A DNA stretch of 64,000 bases, taken from NCBI GenBank assembly GCA_964352025.1, contig CAYGPZ010000009.1:56506-120505 (forward strand). The letters are read 5' to 3'. How positions within the stretch are numbered: the stretch's first letter is position 1; the number at the start of each line of letters is the position of its first letter. The translations under genes were made by a program, and so were the position numbers. This DNA comes from Hirschia sp964352025. GTDB lineage: Bacteria; Pseudomonadota; Alphaproteobacteria; Caulobacterales; Hyphomonadaceae. Shown piece by piece: positions 18,568 through 26,874 of this stretch. The notes below the pieces were generated by a model that was not told where the DNA came from, searched no databases, and saw only the letters and a program-made list of their open reading frames with translations.

Positions 18568-18816
18568 CTAAAAGTCTGGATTGTCGAATAGGCCAGTCCA
18601 GCGAGCACCTTTTTGAAGGCCGAAAATACCACCCAAAATAGCAGAACCACCAATGCACATAAATGCGATCGCTTTTGCGACTATTTGGTGGTTTTCTTCC
18701 ATGGCGAGCAATTGTTCATTCAGCCCGCCGTAAATGATGACGCCCAAAACGAGTCCGACCATGCCCATAAAGAAGGACACGACAAAGGTCGCGATTGCTT
18801 TTAAAAACGTGAACAA
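18568..18816 (-). CDS. Small two-helix membrane protein, unknown
   Basis: 82 aa: two membrane segments (IATFVVSFFMGMVGLVLGVIIYGGL and AIAFMCIGGSAILGGIFGL) with a short polar link and a conserved-looking end GARWTGLFDNPDF. It lies convergent to cca, 15 bases from its stop. I do not recognise the family. The hydrophobic pattern and a good fit to the gap between cca and hemF support a real gene; the opposite-strand frames here are shadows. Confidence 0.6.
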   Translation of the reverse strand: MFTFLKAIATFVVSFFMGMVGLVLGVIIYGGLNEQLLAMEENHQIVAKAIAFMCIGGSAILGGIFGLQKGARWTGLFDNPDF

Positions 18817-18924
18817 TCAATCTTCTCCGACAGTCCAGATTTCTCTACATTGGACATTTAAGGCTGCTATAATTTCTATGATGGCGAATAAGTTGGAAAT
18901 TGCCAAGCTTCATTGAAGCTTTGA

Positions 18925-19818
18925 CTAGGGCCATTTTACAACTGGTGGCATTGAAGAAAGAATAGATTTGACGTTTCCGCCTGTCTTTAGGCCGAAAGTT
19001 GTTCCACGGTCATAAAGTAGATTGAATTCAACATAGCGTCCGCGTTGAATAAGTTGTTCATCCCGATCAGCCGCATTCCAGCTCTGATTCATCCGGTTGC
19101 GGACTATCTCTGGGTAGCTGTCTTTAAAGGCAAGTCCGACATCTTTGGTGAATGCAAGGTCTGCATCCCAGTCGCCGCTATCGTGTCTATCGTAGAAAAT
19201 ACCACCAATGCCGCGTGGTTCATCACGGTGTGCAAGATGAAAATATTCATCGCACCAGTCTTTGAAACGCGGATAATCGGCGGCTTCATGCTTGTCACAT
19301 GCGGTTTTCATTGATTCGTGAAATGCGATGGCGTCAGGGTTTTCCTGATTGCGTTGATTATGCATGAGCGGTGTGAGGTCCGCGCCGCCACCAAACCATG
19401 ACTTAGATGTACATATCATACGTGTATTCATATGAACGGCGGGAACATGCGGATTGTGCAGGTGCGCAATGAGAGAAATTCCGGATGCCCAGAATTTACC
19501 ATCATTTTCTTCAGCGCCTGGAATTTGTTTGCGAAAATCTTCCGAAAATTCACCGAAGACTGTGGAAGTGTGGACGCCGACTTTTTCAAACAAGCGACCT
19601 TTCATCATTCCCATTGTTCCGCCACCAAGGTCTTCGTTGTCGTCGCCCCGTTTCCAAGGCGTCATCTCGAATTTGCCTGCTTCGCCTTTGTAAAGTGGTG
19701 GAGCAGCCTCTAATTCCAACGCTTCGAATGAGGCAATAATGTCTTTTTGCAATTGCTCGAACCATGCTCGGGCAGTGGATTTGCGTATTTCCATTTGTTC
19801 TGGAGATATATCTGACAT
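18925..19818 (-). CDS. hemF: Aerobic coproporphyrinogen-III oxidase
   Basis: 297 aa, the oxygen-dependent HemF that converts coproporphyrinogen III to protoporphyrinogen IX in the cytoplasm. Family blocks are clear: GGTMGMMKGRLFEKVGVHTSTVFG near the N-terminus, VPAVHMNTRMICT and WFGGGADLTPLM with the metal-binding region, RHDSGDWDADLAFTKDVG, and the C-terminal RGRYVEFNLLYDRGTTFGL. The length is normal. It sits upstream of the bc1 operon region, in keeping with haem demand. A short hairpin (18905-18921) follows the stop on the minus strand but lacks a U-run. Confidence 0.95.
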   Translation of the reverse strand: MSDISPEQMEIRKSTARAWFEQLQKDIIASFEALELEAAPPLYKGEAGKFEMTPWKRGDDNEDLGGGTMGMMKGRLFEKVGVHTSTVFGEFSEDFRKQIPGAEENDGKFWASGISLIAHLHNPHVPAVHMNTRMICTSKSWFGGGADLTPLMHNQRNQENPDAIAFHESMKTACDKHEAADYPRFKDWCDEYFHLAHRDEPRGIGGIFYDRHDSGDWDADLAFTKDVGLAFKDSYPEIVRNRMNQSWNAADRDEQLIQRGRYVEFNLLYDRGTTFGLKTGGNVKSILSSMPPVVKWP

Positions 19819-19952
19819 GGTAAAAGCCTAACTAAACTTGGATTATTCAACGAAAGCTGACGGATGGATGATATATTTTTCCAATTTGTCTTAGCGTCGA
19901 TAATCTTTTTGTCTATGAGTGGTGTCGAGATTCATAGGGAAGGTAATGAGAC

Positions 19953-20552
19953 ATGCACATGAAGAATATTCAGCTGACTATAATATCGGCTATCGCGATA
20001 GCTCTTTCAGCATGTGGCAAAGAAGAAGCCTCATTTATCGAGAAGGCCTGTATTAGCGAAGGCACGGACGTTGCTGAATGTGCGTGTATGGCTGAGGCGC
20101 TTCAAAATAATATTTCTGACGAACTTTATGCTGAACTTGAAGGCGTTGCTAAAGACTCAGGTGCGCAAGCTGTAGCATTGAAAATGATGGATTTTTCTGA
20201 ACAAGAAAAACACGAAATAGGGGCGGCGGTCGCAAATGGATGTGCAGAAGCCTTTCAAGATTCAAGCGAACCTGAAGAACCTGTCTCAACTGATTTAAGT
20301 TCAATGACTCCAGATGAAGCCATGATTGCGGCATGTCAGGTAGATGGCAACACATCCCAAATGTGTGGATGCTGGGCAGCGCATGTCAAACAAAATGTTT
20401 CATCATCTAAGTATGAACTTATGGCGCAAGGCGCGAAAAGGTCTGGCAATGATGGGCTAACCTCTGCCGTAAGAGGCATGAGCGATGAAGAACAAATGTC
20501 TGTTGGGGTTGTTCTTATGGAAGCTGGTACAATCTGCGGCGAAGCAAATTAG
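19953..20552 (+). CDS. Lipoprotein with two tandem four-cysteine modules
   Basis: 199 aa. A short signal peptide ends in the lipobox LSAC, with Cys21 as the lipid anchor. The mature part consists of two copies of one module. Copy 1 has Cys33, 43, 45 and 97; copy 2 has Cys128, 138, 140 and 195. The spacing C-x9-C-x-C is identical in both, followed by 51 or 54 residues to the last Cys. Around them are matching pieces: ACxxxG...CxCxA, then a D/S-x-Y-E/A-L-M/E region, DFSEQEK against GMSDEEQ, and the closing G-x2-C-type end. The four cysteines per module suggest disulfides or metal binding in the periplasm. I know no function. GGGAAGG lies about 9 bases before the ATG. Confidence 0.75.
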   Translation: MHMKNIQLTIISAIAIALSACGKEEASFIEKACISEGTDVAECACMAEALQNNISDELYAELEGVAKDSGAQAVALKMMDFSEQEKHEIGAAVANGCAEAFQDSSEPEEPVSTDLSSMTPDEAMIAACQVDGNTSQMCGCWAAHVKQNVSSSKYELMAQGAKRSGNDGLTSAVRGMSDEEQMSVGVVLMEAGTICGEAN

Positions 20553-20558
20553 TATAAT

Positions 20559-20595
20559 AAGCAGGCCAATATCCTTGCGAAATACTGGCCTGCTT
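20559..20595. terminator. Bidirectional terminator between the lipoprotein gene and trmL
   Basis: AAGCAGGCCA (20559-20568) pairs perfectly with TGGCCTGCTT (20586-20595) across a 17-base loop. It serves two convergent genes; the U-tracts are short. Confidence 0.7.
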
Positions 20596-20599
20596 AAAC

Positions 20600-21058
20600 T
20601 TATTTAGGCAATTGGCCAGTTTGTCTGAGTGCTTCGTGTAGTGCAATTGCTGCACTCACGGACACATTCAGAGAGCGTGCTTCGGGATTTAAGGGAATCA
20701 CACACCTCACATCGGCCGAATCATGGACGTCATCTGGGACGCCAGCGCTCTCTCTGCCGAACAAAAGTGTGTCACCTGATTCGAATTTTGTCTCTAAAAG
20801 TGGCGTTGCACCCTTTGTTGTAAATAAAACAAGACGTCCTTTCTTGCGATCAGGCGAATTTTTAAAGGCTGTCCAGCTATCATGGTGTTCAACGTCCACC
20901 ATAGGCCCATAATCCATTGCAGAACGCCGTAACGCCTTGGATGTTAGGGGGAAGCCACAAGGGCCGATTATATCCACTTTTGTCGAAAAACATGCCGCAA
21001 TTCGGAAATTAGAGCCAAGATTTTGTGGAATGTCAGGTTGATAGAATGCGATCTGCAA
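20600..21058 (-). CDS. trmL: tRNA (cytidine(34)-2'-O)-methyltransferase TrmL
   Basis: 152 aa, SPOUT-class methyltransferase of the TrmL/CspR type. It begins MQIAFYQPDIPQNLGSNFRIAA, carries FGRESAGVP (motif 2 of the trefoil knot) and ends with IPLNPEARSLNVSVSAAIALHEALRQTG (motif 3). The length matches TrmL (about 155 aa). It methylates the 2'-O of the wobble base in leucine tRNAs with S-adenosylmethionine. It is divergent from petA, a common neighbour in alphaproteobacteria. Confidence 0.92.
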   Translation of the reverse strand: MQIAFYQPDIPQNLGSNFRIAACFSTKVDIIGPCGFPLTSKALRRSAMDYGPMVDVEHHDSWTAFKNSPDRKKGRLVLFTTKGATPLLETKFESGDTLLFGRESAGVPDDVHDSADVRCVIPLNPEARSLNVSVSAAIALHEALRQTGQLPK

Positions 21059-21177
21059 TGTAGGTGCTTCTCCTAATATATTTTCTGGGGCTGTTGCGAC
21101 ATCGCGTCACCGTGCGCTTTTCGTAGCTATCTATAGAAGTTCTTGCAATAACTCCAATTGCGCTAGGGGTCTGTACG

Positions 21178-21747
21178 TTGTCTGACGCACACACATCAAA
21201 TACCAAAGAAGATGGCGAAACTCGCCGTGACTTTATACACATTGCCGCTGGTACGGCATTCGCTGGTGGTGCCGCCGCCGTTGCATGGCCTTTCGTCATG
21301 CAACTGGGGCCTGCTGCTGATACTAGAGCTGCATCAAGTGCAGAAGTTGATACATCGAAAATTCCCGTAGGTGGCGAAATTCGTGTGTTGATTGGTGGTA
21401 AACCTTTCTTCGTACGTCGCCGCACAGACGCTGAAATAGCGGCTGCGGAAGCTGTAGATGTGAACAAACTTCCTGATCCGGAAACGGATTCGGATCGTTT
21501 GGTTCCAATGCAGAATGGTGAACTTAACAAAGCTATTCTTGTGACATCAGGTGCTTGTACGCACCTTGGTTGTGTGCCTGTAGGGCCAGCACAAGGTAGC
21601 ACGGGTGATTTTGGCGGTTGGTACTGTCCATGTCACGGTTCGCACTATGACACGTCTGGACGTATTCGTAAGGGACCGGCACCGACCAACTTGCCAGTGC
21701 CAACTTACGCATATTTGTCTGACTCTCTCATCAAAATTTCGTTGTAA
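21178..21747 (+). CDS. petA: Ubiquinol-cytochrome c reductase, Rieske iron-sulfur subunit
   Basis: 189 aa. A twin-arginine signal-anchor (TRRDFIHIAAGTAFAGGAAAVAW) precedes the soluble domain. The 2Fe-2S cluster is bound by Cys127-T-His129-L-G-Cys132 and Cys150-P-Cys152-His153-G-S-H: ligands Cys127, His129, Cys150, His153, disulfide Cys132-Cys152. The start is TTG at 21178, 8 bases after AGGGG; no ATG is available upstream of the Tat motif. First gene of petABC, the cytochrome bc1 complex that passes electrons from ubiquinol to cytochrome c at the inner membrane. Confidence 0.95.
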   Translation: MSDAHTSNTKEDGETRRDFIHIAAGTAFAGGAAAVAWPFVMQLGPAADTRAASSAEVDTSKIPVGGEIRVLIGGKPFFVRRRTDAEIAAAEAVDVNKLPDPETDSDRLVPMQNGELNKAILVTSGACTHLGCVPVGPAQGSTGDFGGWYCPCHGSHYDTSGRIRKGPAPTNLPVPTYAYLSDSLIKISL

Positions 21748-21760
21748 GGGGACCTATCGC

Positions 21761-23239
21761 ATGAGTGGACCGTCTACATACGAACCAAAAACCGGCTTTG
21801 AAAAATGGCTCGATACGCGCCTGCCGATTATTAGGTTTGCAAACGACACGGCGATTGATTTTCCAACGCCAAAAAACCTGAATTACTGGTGGACTTTCGG
21901 GGGTATCCTCGCAATCTGTCTCATTATTCAGATCGTTACAGGTATTGTTCTGGCCATGCACTATGTGCCGGACACAACGAAAGCGTTTGCTTCGGTTGAG
22001 CGTATTATGCGCGATGTGGAATTTGGATGGTTGATCCGTTATATCCACGCAAACGGTGCATCCATGTTCTTCTTGGCCGTGTATATTCACATGTTCCGTG
22101 GTCTTTACTATGGATCATATAAAGCACCGCGTGAGGTCCTTTGGATCTTGGGTGTTGTGATTTACTTGATCATGATGGGAACAGCATTCCTTGGTTACGT
22201 GCTTCCATGGGGACAAATGTCTTACCATGGTGCAAGCGTGATCACATCTTTGATCGGTGCTATCCCGTTGGTTGGTGATACTGTGAAGACATTCCTTCAG
22301 GGTGGTCCAGCGATCGGTGACCCGACATTGAACCGCTTCTTCTCACTTCACTATCTATTGCCATTTATTATCTTTGGTATTGTTGTACTTCACGTATGGG
22401 CTTTGCACGTACCAGGAAACAACAACCCGACCGGTGTATCAGTTAAGGATGTTAAGAAGGACACTATTCCTTTCCACCCTTACTACACAGTGAAAGATGG
22501 TTTCGCGATCCTCGTTTTCTTGATGATCTTTGCATACTTCGTGTTCTACGCGCCGAATGCTCTTGGTCACACAGACAACTATATCGAAGCTAACCCGCTA
22601 CAAACGCCTGCACACATTGTTCCTGAGTGGTATTTGCTACCATTCTACGCAATCTTGCGTGCTGTTACTTTTGACATCGGTCCAATCGATGCGAAACTAG
22701 GTGGTGTTATCGCCATGTTTGGTGCCATTGCGATTTTGTTCGTCCTTCCTTGGTTGGACACATCAAAAGTACGTTCAATGCGTTACCGTCCATTGGCGAA
22801 ACAATTCTTTGTATTGTTTGTTGTTGCGGGTATCGGATTGGGCTTTGCGGGTGCAAACAACCCTGATGATCACTTTTTCCCTTTCCGCGAAGATAAACTA
22901 GTTGTGGCCTATACTGATGAAGCAGGTGAATCTGCTAAGTCTGAGTTGTTCTCAGATTATCACGATGCCGAGCACTTCATTGAAGGCCTTCCTGTGACAG
23001 CTAAACCAAGCTTGGAAATCTCTAAAGCTGGTTTCAAATGGTTATGGATCGCTCAAATTCTAGGGCTTTACTACTTCGCTTACTTCCTCGTTATCCTGCC
23101 AATCCTTGGTGTGACTGAAAAACCAAAACCGCGTCCAGCATCTATCGCTGACAGCGTTTTGGGTCACAAAAAGGCTTCAAAGGGTGGTACGCCAATCCCA
23201 GGTTCTGCGTCTGCTTCTGCAGCACGTGATGACGCTTAA
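21761..23239 (+). CDS. petB: Ubiquinol-cytochrome c reductase, cytochrome b subunit
   Basis: 492 aa. Eight or so membrane helices with the haem-binding and quinone-site blocks of cytochrome b: RYIHANGASMFFLAVYIHMFRGLYYGSY, GYVLPWGQMSYHGASVIT, FSLHYLLPFIIFGIVVLHVWALHVPG and the Qo motif VPEWYLLPFYAILRAV (PEWY). ATG at 21761 follows AAGGGGA, 13 bases after petA. It is longer than a typical alphaproteobacterial PetB: an acidic loop of about 50 residues (FREDKLVVAYTDEAGESA onward) precedes the last helix, and a Ser/Ala-rich tail follows it. It is co-transcribed with petA and petC. Confidence 0.96.
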   Translation: MSGPSTYEPKTGFEKWLDTRLPIIRFANDTAIDFPTPKNLNYWWTFGGILAICLIIQIVTGIVLAMHYVPDTTKAFASVERIMRDVEFGWLIRYIHANGASMFFLAVYIHMFRGLYYGSYKAPREVLWILGVVIYLIMMGTAFLGYVLPWGQMSYHGASVITSLIGAIPLVGDTVKTFLQGGPAIGDPTLNRFFSLHYLLPFIIFGIVVLHVWALHVPGNNNPTGVSVKDVKKDTIPFHPYYTVKDGFAILVFLMIFAYFVFYAPNALGHTDNYIEANPLQTPAHIVPEWYLLPFYAILRAVTFDIGPIDAKLGGVIAMFGAIAILFVLPWLDTSKVRSMRYRPLAKQFFVLFVVAGIGLGFAGANNPDDHFFPFREDKLVVAYTDEAGESAKSELFSDYHDAEHFIEGLPVTAKPSLEISKAGFKWLWIAQILGLYYFAYFLVILPILGVTEKPKPRPASIADSVLGHKKASKGGTPIPGSASASAARDDA

Positions 23240-23253
23240 GGAGATTTGACACT

Positions 23254-24162
23254 ATGCGTATTTTCAAACTCCTCGCTATTGCCGCTGCATCAGTTGGCCT
23301 CGTGACATCTGCTCACGCGGCAGGTGGTGCAAAGCACGCACATCCTCCTGAAGAAGGTTGGACGTTCGAAGGTAATTTTGGTTATTTCGATCAAGCCCAG
23401 CTTCAACGTGGTTACAAGGTGTACAGACAAGTCTGTGCATCATGTCACTCAATGGATTTGCTGCGTTTCCGTAATCTTGGGCAAAAGGGTGGACCATTCT
23501 ATGATCCAGCCTACCCAAACCCGAATGACAATCCGATTGTAAAACAGCTTGCAGCTGATGCTGCTGAAGTTGACATTATCAATCAGGAAGATGGTTCAGA
23601 TGATGTACGTGTTCGTAACTCATCAGATCCTTTCCCGAACCCATATGCAAATGCTGCTCAAGGGCGTTACGCGAATAATGGTGCACTTCCACCTGACTTG
23701 TCTGTTATTACAAAAGCACGTCATGGCGGAGCGTCTTACCTTTACTCGTTGTTGACAGGTTATCCTTCCGAAAAAGATATGGCGACTAAGTATGCTAAGC
23801 TGACTGTTCCTGATGGTCAGTATTACAACCCATACTTCCCGGGCGATGTAACACCTAACTGGGATGGCGACCCGCGTCACCGTCACTATGATGGTTCAGA
23901 GCACGACAAAAACATGCTTCCATCAGGTGGTATGTTGGCTATGGCTCCACCATTGTTTGACGACATGATCGAATTTGATGATGGTACGCCAGCAACTGTG
24001 GATCAAATGGCTAAAGATGTGTCTGCATTCCTTGCATGGGCAGGTGAGCCTAAAGCAGAAGTACGTAAGAAGCTCGGCTTCAGCGTCATGATCTATCTCT
24101 TGATCCTGACAGTGCTAGTATTCCTATCTTACAAACAGCTTTGGCGGAATGTAGAACACTAA
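23254..24162 (+). CDS. petC: Ubiquinol-cytochrome c reductase, cytochrome c1 subunit
   Basis: 302 aa. A signal peptide (residues 1-22, ending SAHAA) leads to the periplasmic domain with the haem c site Cys61-A-S-Cys64-His65, then the conserved DLSVITKARHGG, the Met-ligand region GGMLAMAPPL and the C-terminal membrane anchor GFSVMIYLLILTVLVFLSYKQLW. It is separate from cytochrome b here, unlike the fused fbcH of some rhizobia. It transfers electrons from the Rieske protein to soluble cytochrome c. Last gene of the operon, followed by a strong terminator. Confidence 0.95.
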   Translation: MRIFKLLAIAAASVGLVTSAHAAGGAKHAHPPEEGWTFEGNFGYFDQAQLQRGYKVYRQVCASCHSMDLLRFRNLGQKGGPFYDPAYPNPNDNPIVKQLAADAAEVDIINQEDGSDDVRVRNSSDPFPNPYANAAQGRYANNGALPPDLSVITKARHGGASYLYSLLTGYPSEKDMATKYAKLTVPDGQYYNPYFPGDVTPNWDGDPRHRHYDGSEHDKNMLPSGGMLAMAPPLFDDMIEFDDGTPATVDQMAKDVSAFLAWAGEPKAEVRKKLGFSVMIYLLILTVLVFLSYKQLWRNVEH

Positions 24163-24192
24163 CGTTCCTCTCCAATTCTGATGAAATTAGAA

Positions 24193-24226
24193 GGGCCGTA
24201 GTGTGGAAGCACTACGGCCTTTTTCT
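24193..24226 (+). terminator. Rho-independent terminator of petABC
   Basis: GGCCGTAGTG (24194-24203) pairs perfectly with CACTACGGCC (24210-24219) across a 6-base loop, followed by TTTTTCTTT. Confidence 0.92.
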
Positions 24227-24259
24227 TTATTGGCCATCTAGAACAAAGGAGGTTGTATA

Positions 24260-24754
24260 ATGGCACATTTGAACTCTGATTCAGCTATTCGTGATTTGAC
24301 GGAGCGTTTGCTACAACAACAGCTTCCCAAAGATGAATGGACACATGAAGCCCACTTGGCGGCAGCAATCTGCCTGCACGTGGAGTATCCCAATTTTGAT
24401 CTGAAAACGAATATGAAAGCAGTTATCTGTGCACATAATGAAAGTGTGGGAACTCCAAATTCAGACACTGACGGTTACCACCACACAATAACGTTATTCT
24501 ATGCGTATTTAGTTGAAGTCGTGTGTCTAAAAAATTCTGCTACATCTTCTTTGAGCGAAATTCTTGGAACGGTGATGAATTCTCCAATGGGAGATCGAAA
24601 ATACACGTTAAAGTTTTATTCTAGTGAGGTTTTGTTTTCTGTGCTAGCGAGAAAACAATGGGTTGAACCAGATGTGAAATCATTGGATTTTATCAGCGAA
24701 GATATAGAGAAAAGTATCCTAGCAATGTCAGTTGATCGGAGCGAAATGAAATGA
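24260..24754 (+). CDS. Conserved hypothetical protein (WTHEAHL/NE-VGTPN-DT-GYH family)
   Basis: 164 aa, soluble, mostly helical. Recognisable blocks are DEWTHEAHLAAAICL, CAHNESVGTPNSDTDGYHHTITLFY and a C-terminal RKQWVEPDVKSLDF. Proteins with this set of blocks occur widely in proteobacteria as uncharacterised single-domain proteins. The two His in THEAH and the GYHH could bind a metal, but that is only a guess. A perfect AAGGAGG lies 7 bases before the ATG, and the stop overlaps the mtnP start by 4 bases (ATGA), so it is coupled to adenine/methionine salvage. Confidence 0.75.
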   Translation: MAHLNSDSAIRDLTERLLQQQLPKDEWTHEAHLAAAICLHVEYPNFDLKTNMKAVICAHNESVGTPNSDTDGYHHTITLFYAYLVEVVCLKNSATSSLSEILGTVMNSPMGDRKYTLKFYSSEVLFSVLARKQWVEPDVKSLDFISEDIEKSILAMSVDRSEMK

Positions 24755-25626
24755 GTGAATGGACTCTTGGTGTAATCGGTGGCTCTGGTCTTTATGAGAT
24801 TGATGGTGTTGAAAATGGTCGCTGGGAACGCGTAGAATCACCTTGGGGTGAAGCATCTGATGAAGTTTATCGCGGTAGCCTGAACGGTATTGATGTCGTC
24901 TTTCTGCCGCGTCATGGTCGAGGGCACAGTATCTCGCCATCTCATTTGAACTATCGCGCGAATATTGATGTTCTAAAACGCTGTGGTGTGACGGATATAT
25001 TGTCTCTATCTGCTGTTGGATCTTTGCGCGAGGATTATAAACCGGGCGATTTTGTCATGGTCGATCAGTTTATTGATCGCACATTTGCCCGTGAAAAAAG
25101 CTTTTTTGGCGATGGCGTCGTTGCGCATGTATCTATGGCGCATCCAGTGTGTGAACGATTAGCCAATATGGCGGCCGATGCAGCCGATATTGAGGACGTC
25201 ACTGTGCACCGTGGCGGGACTTATCTGGTGATGGAAGGACCGCAATTTTCTTCATTGGCAGAGTCCACATTATATCGCCAATGGGGCTGTGATGTGATCG
25301 GCATGACCAATATGCCTGAAGCAAAACTCGCGCGGGAAGCCGAGATGTCTTATGCCACGCTAGCAATGGTGACGGACTATGATTGCTGGCATGAAGAAGA
25401 GGACAATGTCTCTGTGACGAATGTGTTGGAAGTCCTAAAAGGAAATGCAGATTTGGGGCGGGCGACAGTCAAAAACCTGATTGCTGCAATGTCCAAACAA
25501 GATCGTTCATTGACCAAGCAGGGTATAGAAACCGGACTTGATTTTGCGTTGATAACACCACCTCATGCACGTGATCCAGAAACGTTGAAGAAGCTGGATG
25601 CAGTTGCTGGAAGAGTCCTTAAATGA
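24751..25626 (+). CDS. mtnP: S-methyl-5'-thioadenosine phosphorylase
   Basis: 291 aa, purine phosphorylase family type 2. Family motifs: LGVIGGSGLYEIDG at the start (phosphate loop), FLPRHGRGHSISPSHLNYRANIDVLK, the base-binding YLVMEGPQFSSLAES and DVIGMTNMPEAKLAREAEMSYATLAMVTDYDCW. It cleaves methylthioadenosine to adenine and methylthioribose-1-phosphate. Overlaps both neighbours by 4 bases, so it forms an operon with the unknown gene upstream and the GST gene downstream; apt, which reuses the adenine, lies 1.2 kb further on. Confidence 0.95.
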   Translation: MSEWTLGVIGGSGLYEIDGVENGRWERVESPWGEASDEVYRGSLNGIDVVFLPRHGRGHSISPSHLNYRANIDVLKRCGVTDILSLSAVGSLREDYKPGDFVMVDQFIDRTFAREKSFFGDGVVAHVSMAHPVCERLANMAADAADIEDVTVHRGGTYLVMEGPQFSSLAESTLYRQWGCDVIGMTNMPEAKLAREAEMSYATLAMVTDYDCWHEEEDNVSVTNVLEVLKGNADLGRATVKNLIAAMSKQDRSLTKQGIETGLDFALITPPHARDPETLKKLDAVAGRVLK

Positions 25627-26264
25627 GCGTGAAACTTTATATCGGAAACAAGAATTACTCGTCTTGGTCAATGCGGCCATGGCTGTGTCTGAAAAAGGCT
25701 GGTATCGCCTTTGAGGAAGAGGTTATTCCTCTGGATGCGCCAGGTTTTAAAGAGAAAATTCTTTCTATTTCAGCAGCGGGTACGGTCCCGATTCTGGTTG
25801 TTGATGGTGTTGTGGTAACTGAGAGCCTCGCAATCGCAGAATGGGCAGCAGAGCAAAATTCCACGCTGTGGCCTAGTGATAGTCTAGTGCGCGCTGCAGC
25901 GAGTTTGATGCATGCTGGGTTTAGCGAATTGCGCAAGCATTGCTCAATGAATATACGGGCTAAATCGACGAGAGAAGTACCTGCTTCAGCAATGGAAGAT
26001 GCGGCACGGATTGACGCATTTTGGAATGTGTGGCTGGAGAAATATTCCAGTCCAGAAAAACCATTTTTGTTTGGAGAATGGTCTATTGCTGACGCGTTTT
26101 ATGCGCCAGTTGTGACACGGTTTCAAACATTTAGTATACCTAGGTCCCAGCGCGCTCAAAGTTATATTGAGGCAATGGAAGCTGAAACAAACTTTAAGAT
26201 ATGGTCGCAGGCGGCTGCGAAGGAAGAATGGAAAATTGAATGGGCTGACGCAGATTTAAGTTAG
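25623..26264 (+). CDS. Glutathione S-transferase family protein
   Basis: 213 aa. An N-terminal thioredoxin-fold domain (VKLYIGNKNYSSWSMRPWLCLKKAGI with Ser in the SxxS/W active region, then GTVPILVVDGVVVTESLAIAEWAAEQ, the cis-Pro and glutathione-binding E-S) and a C-terminal helical domain (PFLFGEWSIADAFYAPVVTRFQTF, the N-capping DxFYAP). This is the layout of bacterial GSTs close to the zeta/YfcF-like groups; substrate unknown. Starts within the mtnP stop (ATGA overlap). Confidence 0.87.
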   Translation: MSVKLYIGNKNYSSWSMRPWLCLKKAGIAFEEEVIPLDAPGFKEKILSISAAGTVPILVVDGVVVTESLAIAEWAAEQNSTLWPSDSLVRAAASLMHAGFSELRKHCSMNIRAKSTREVPASAMEDAARIDAFWNVWLEKYSSPEKPFLFGEWSIADAFYAPVVTRFQTFSIPRSQRAQSYIEAMEAETNFKIWSQAAAKEEWKIEWADADLS

Positions 26265-26290
26265 CCTGAGCATTTTTGTGAAGGTGTCAT

Positions 26291-26848
26291 GTGGCGTTAG
26301 AACGTGTTCGATTTGATATTGGGGAATATGAGTTAATCCCGTTGGAGGAAGCTGATCCGACTGCGATTGCGGATTTTCATATGCGCAATAAAGAACGTTT
26401 TGCACCATATAGCCCATTAAGGTCGAAATTTTATTTTACAAAACCTCATTGGAAAAAAGCGTGCACACGATCAAGACGGGAACGCAAAGCCGAAACAGCA
26501 CTAAGGTGGGTTTTGGTTTTGAAGGAAGATGTTATCGGGCAAGTGAGTCTGGATCAGATTTTTAAAGGTGTTCGCCAGTCTGGTTCGTTGAGCTATTTGT
26601 TGGACGAAGCCCATGAAGGCAGAGGTTTGATGACGCAAAGCTTAGATCGTGTTTTAAAGTTTGCGTTTGAAACATTGAACCTTCACCGTGTGACGGCAAA
26701 CCATATTCCTGAAAATGAGAAATCAGCTTCTGTTCTTGAACGACTTGGTTTTGAAAAAGAAGGTTACGCAAAATCTTTTCTGAAGTTAAATGGCCAGTGG
26801 AAAGATCATGTTTTAAATGCACGTATTAATCCCGACCATGTTGGATAA
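26291..26848 (+). CDS. GNAT acetyltransferase, RimJ/RimL type
   Basis: 185 aa. Motifs of ribosomal-protein-alanine N-acetyltransferase-like GNATs: ADFHMRNKERFAPYSP, VGQVSLDQI-like strand, SLSYLLDEAHEGRGLMTQSLDRVLKFAFETLNLHRVTANHIPENEKSASVLERLGFEKEGY, with G-R-G-L-M as the acetyl-CoA loop and N-E-K-S in the late helix. The start is GTG at 26291 with AAGG 6 bases upstream; an overlapping ATG at 26289 is out of frame. It could be RimJ, but the substrate is unproven. Confidence 0.83.
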   Translation: MALERVRFDIGEYELIPLEEADPTAIADFHMRNKERFAPYSPLRSKFYFTKPHWKKACTRSRRERKAETALRWVLVLKEDVIGQVSLDQIFKGVRQSGSLSYLLDEAHEGRGLMTQSLDRVLKFAFETLNLHRVTANHIPENEKSASVLERLGFEKEGYAKSFLKLNGQWKDHVLNARINPDHVG

Positions 26849-26874
26849 GACAAATACAAAGTTTAGGTAGTTTT

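Noticed and set aside
18905..18921. Hairpin after hemF as a terminator
   Set aside because: Only seven base pairs and no T-run in the direction of hemF transcription.
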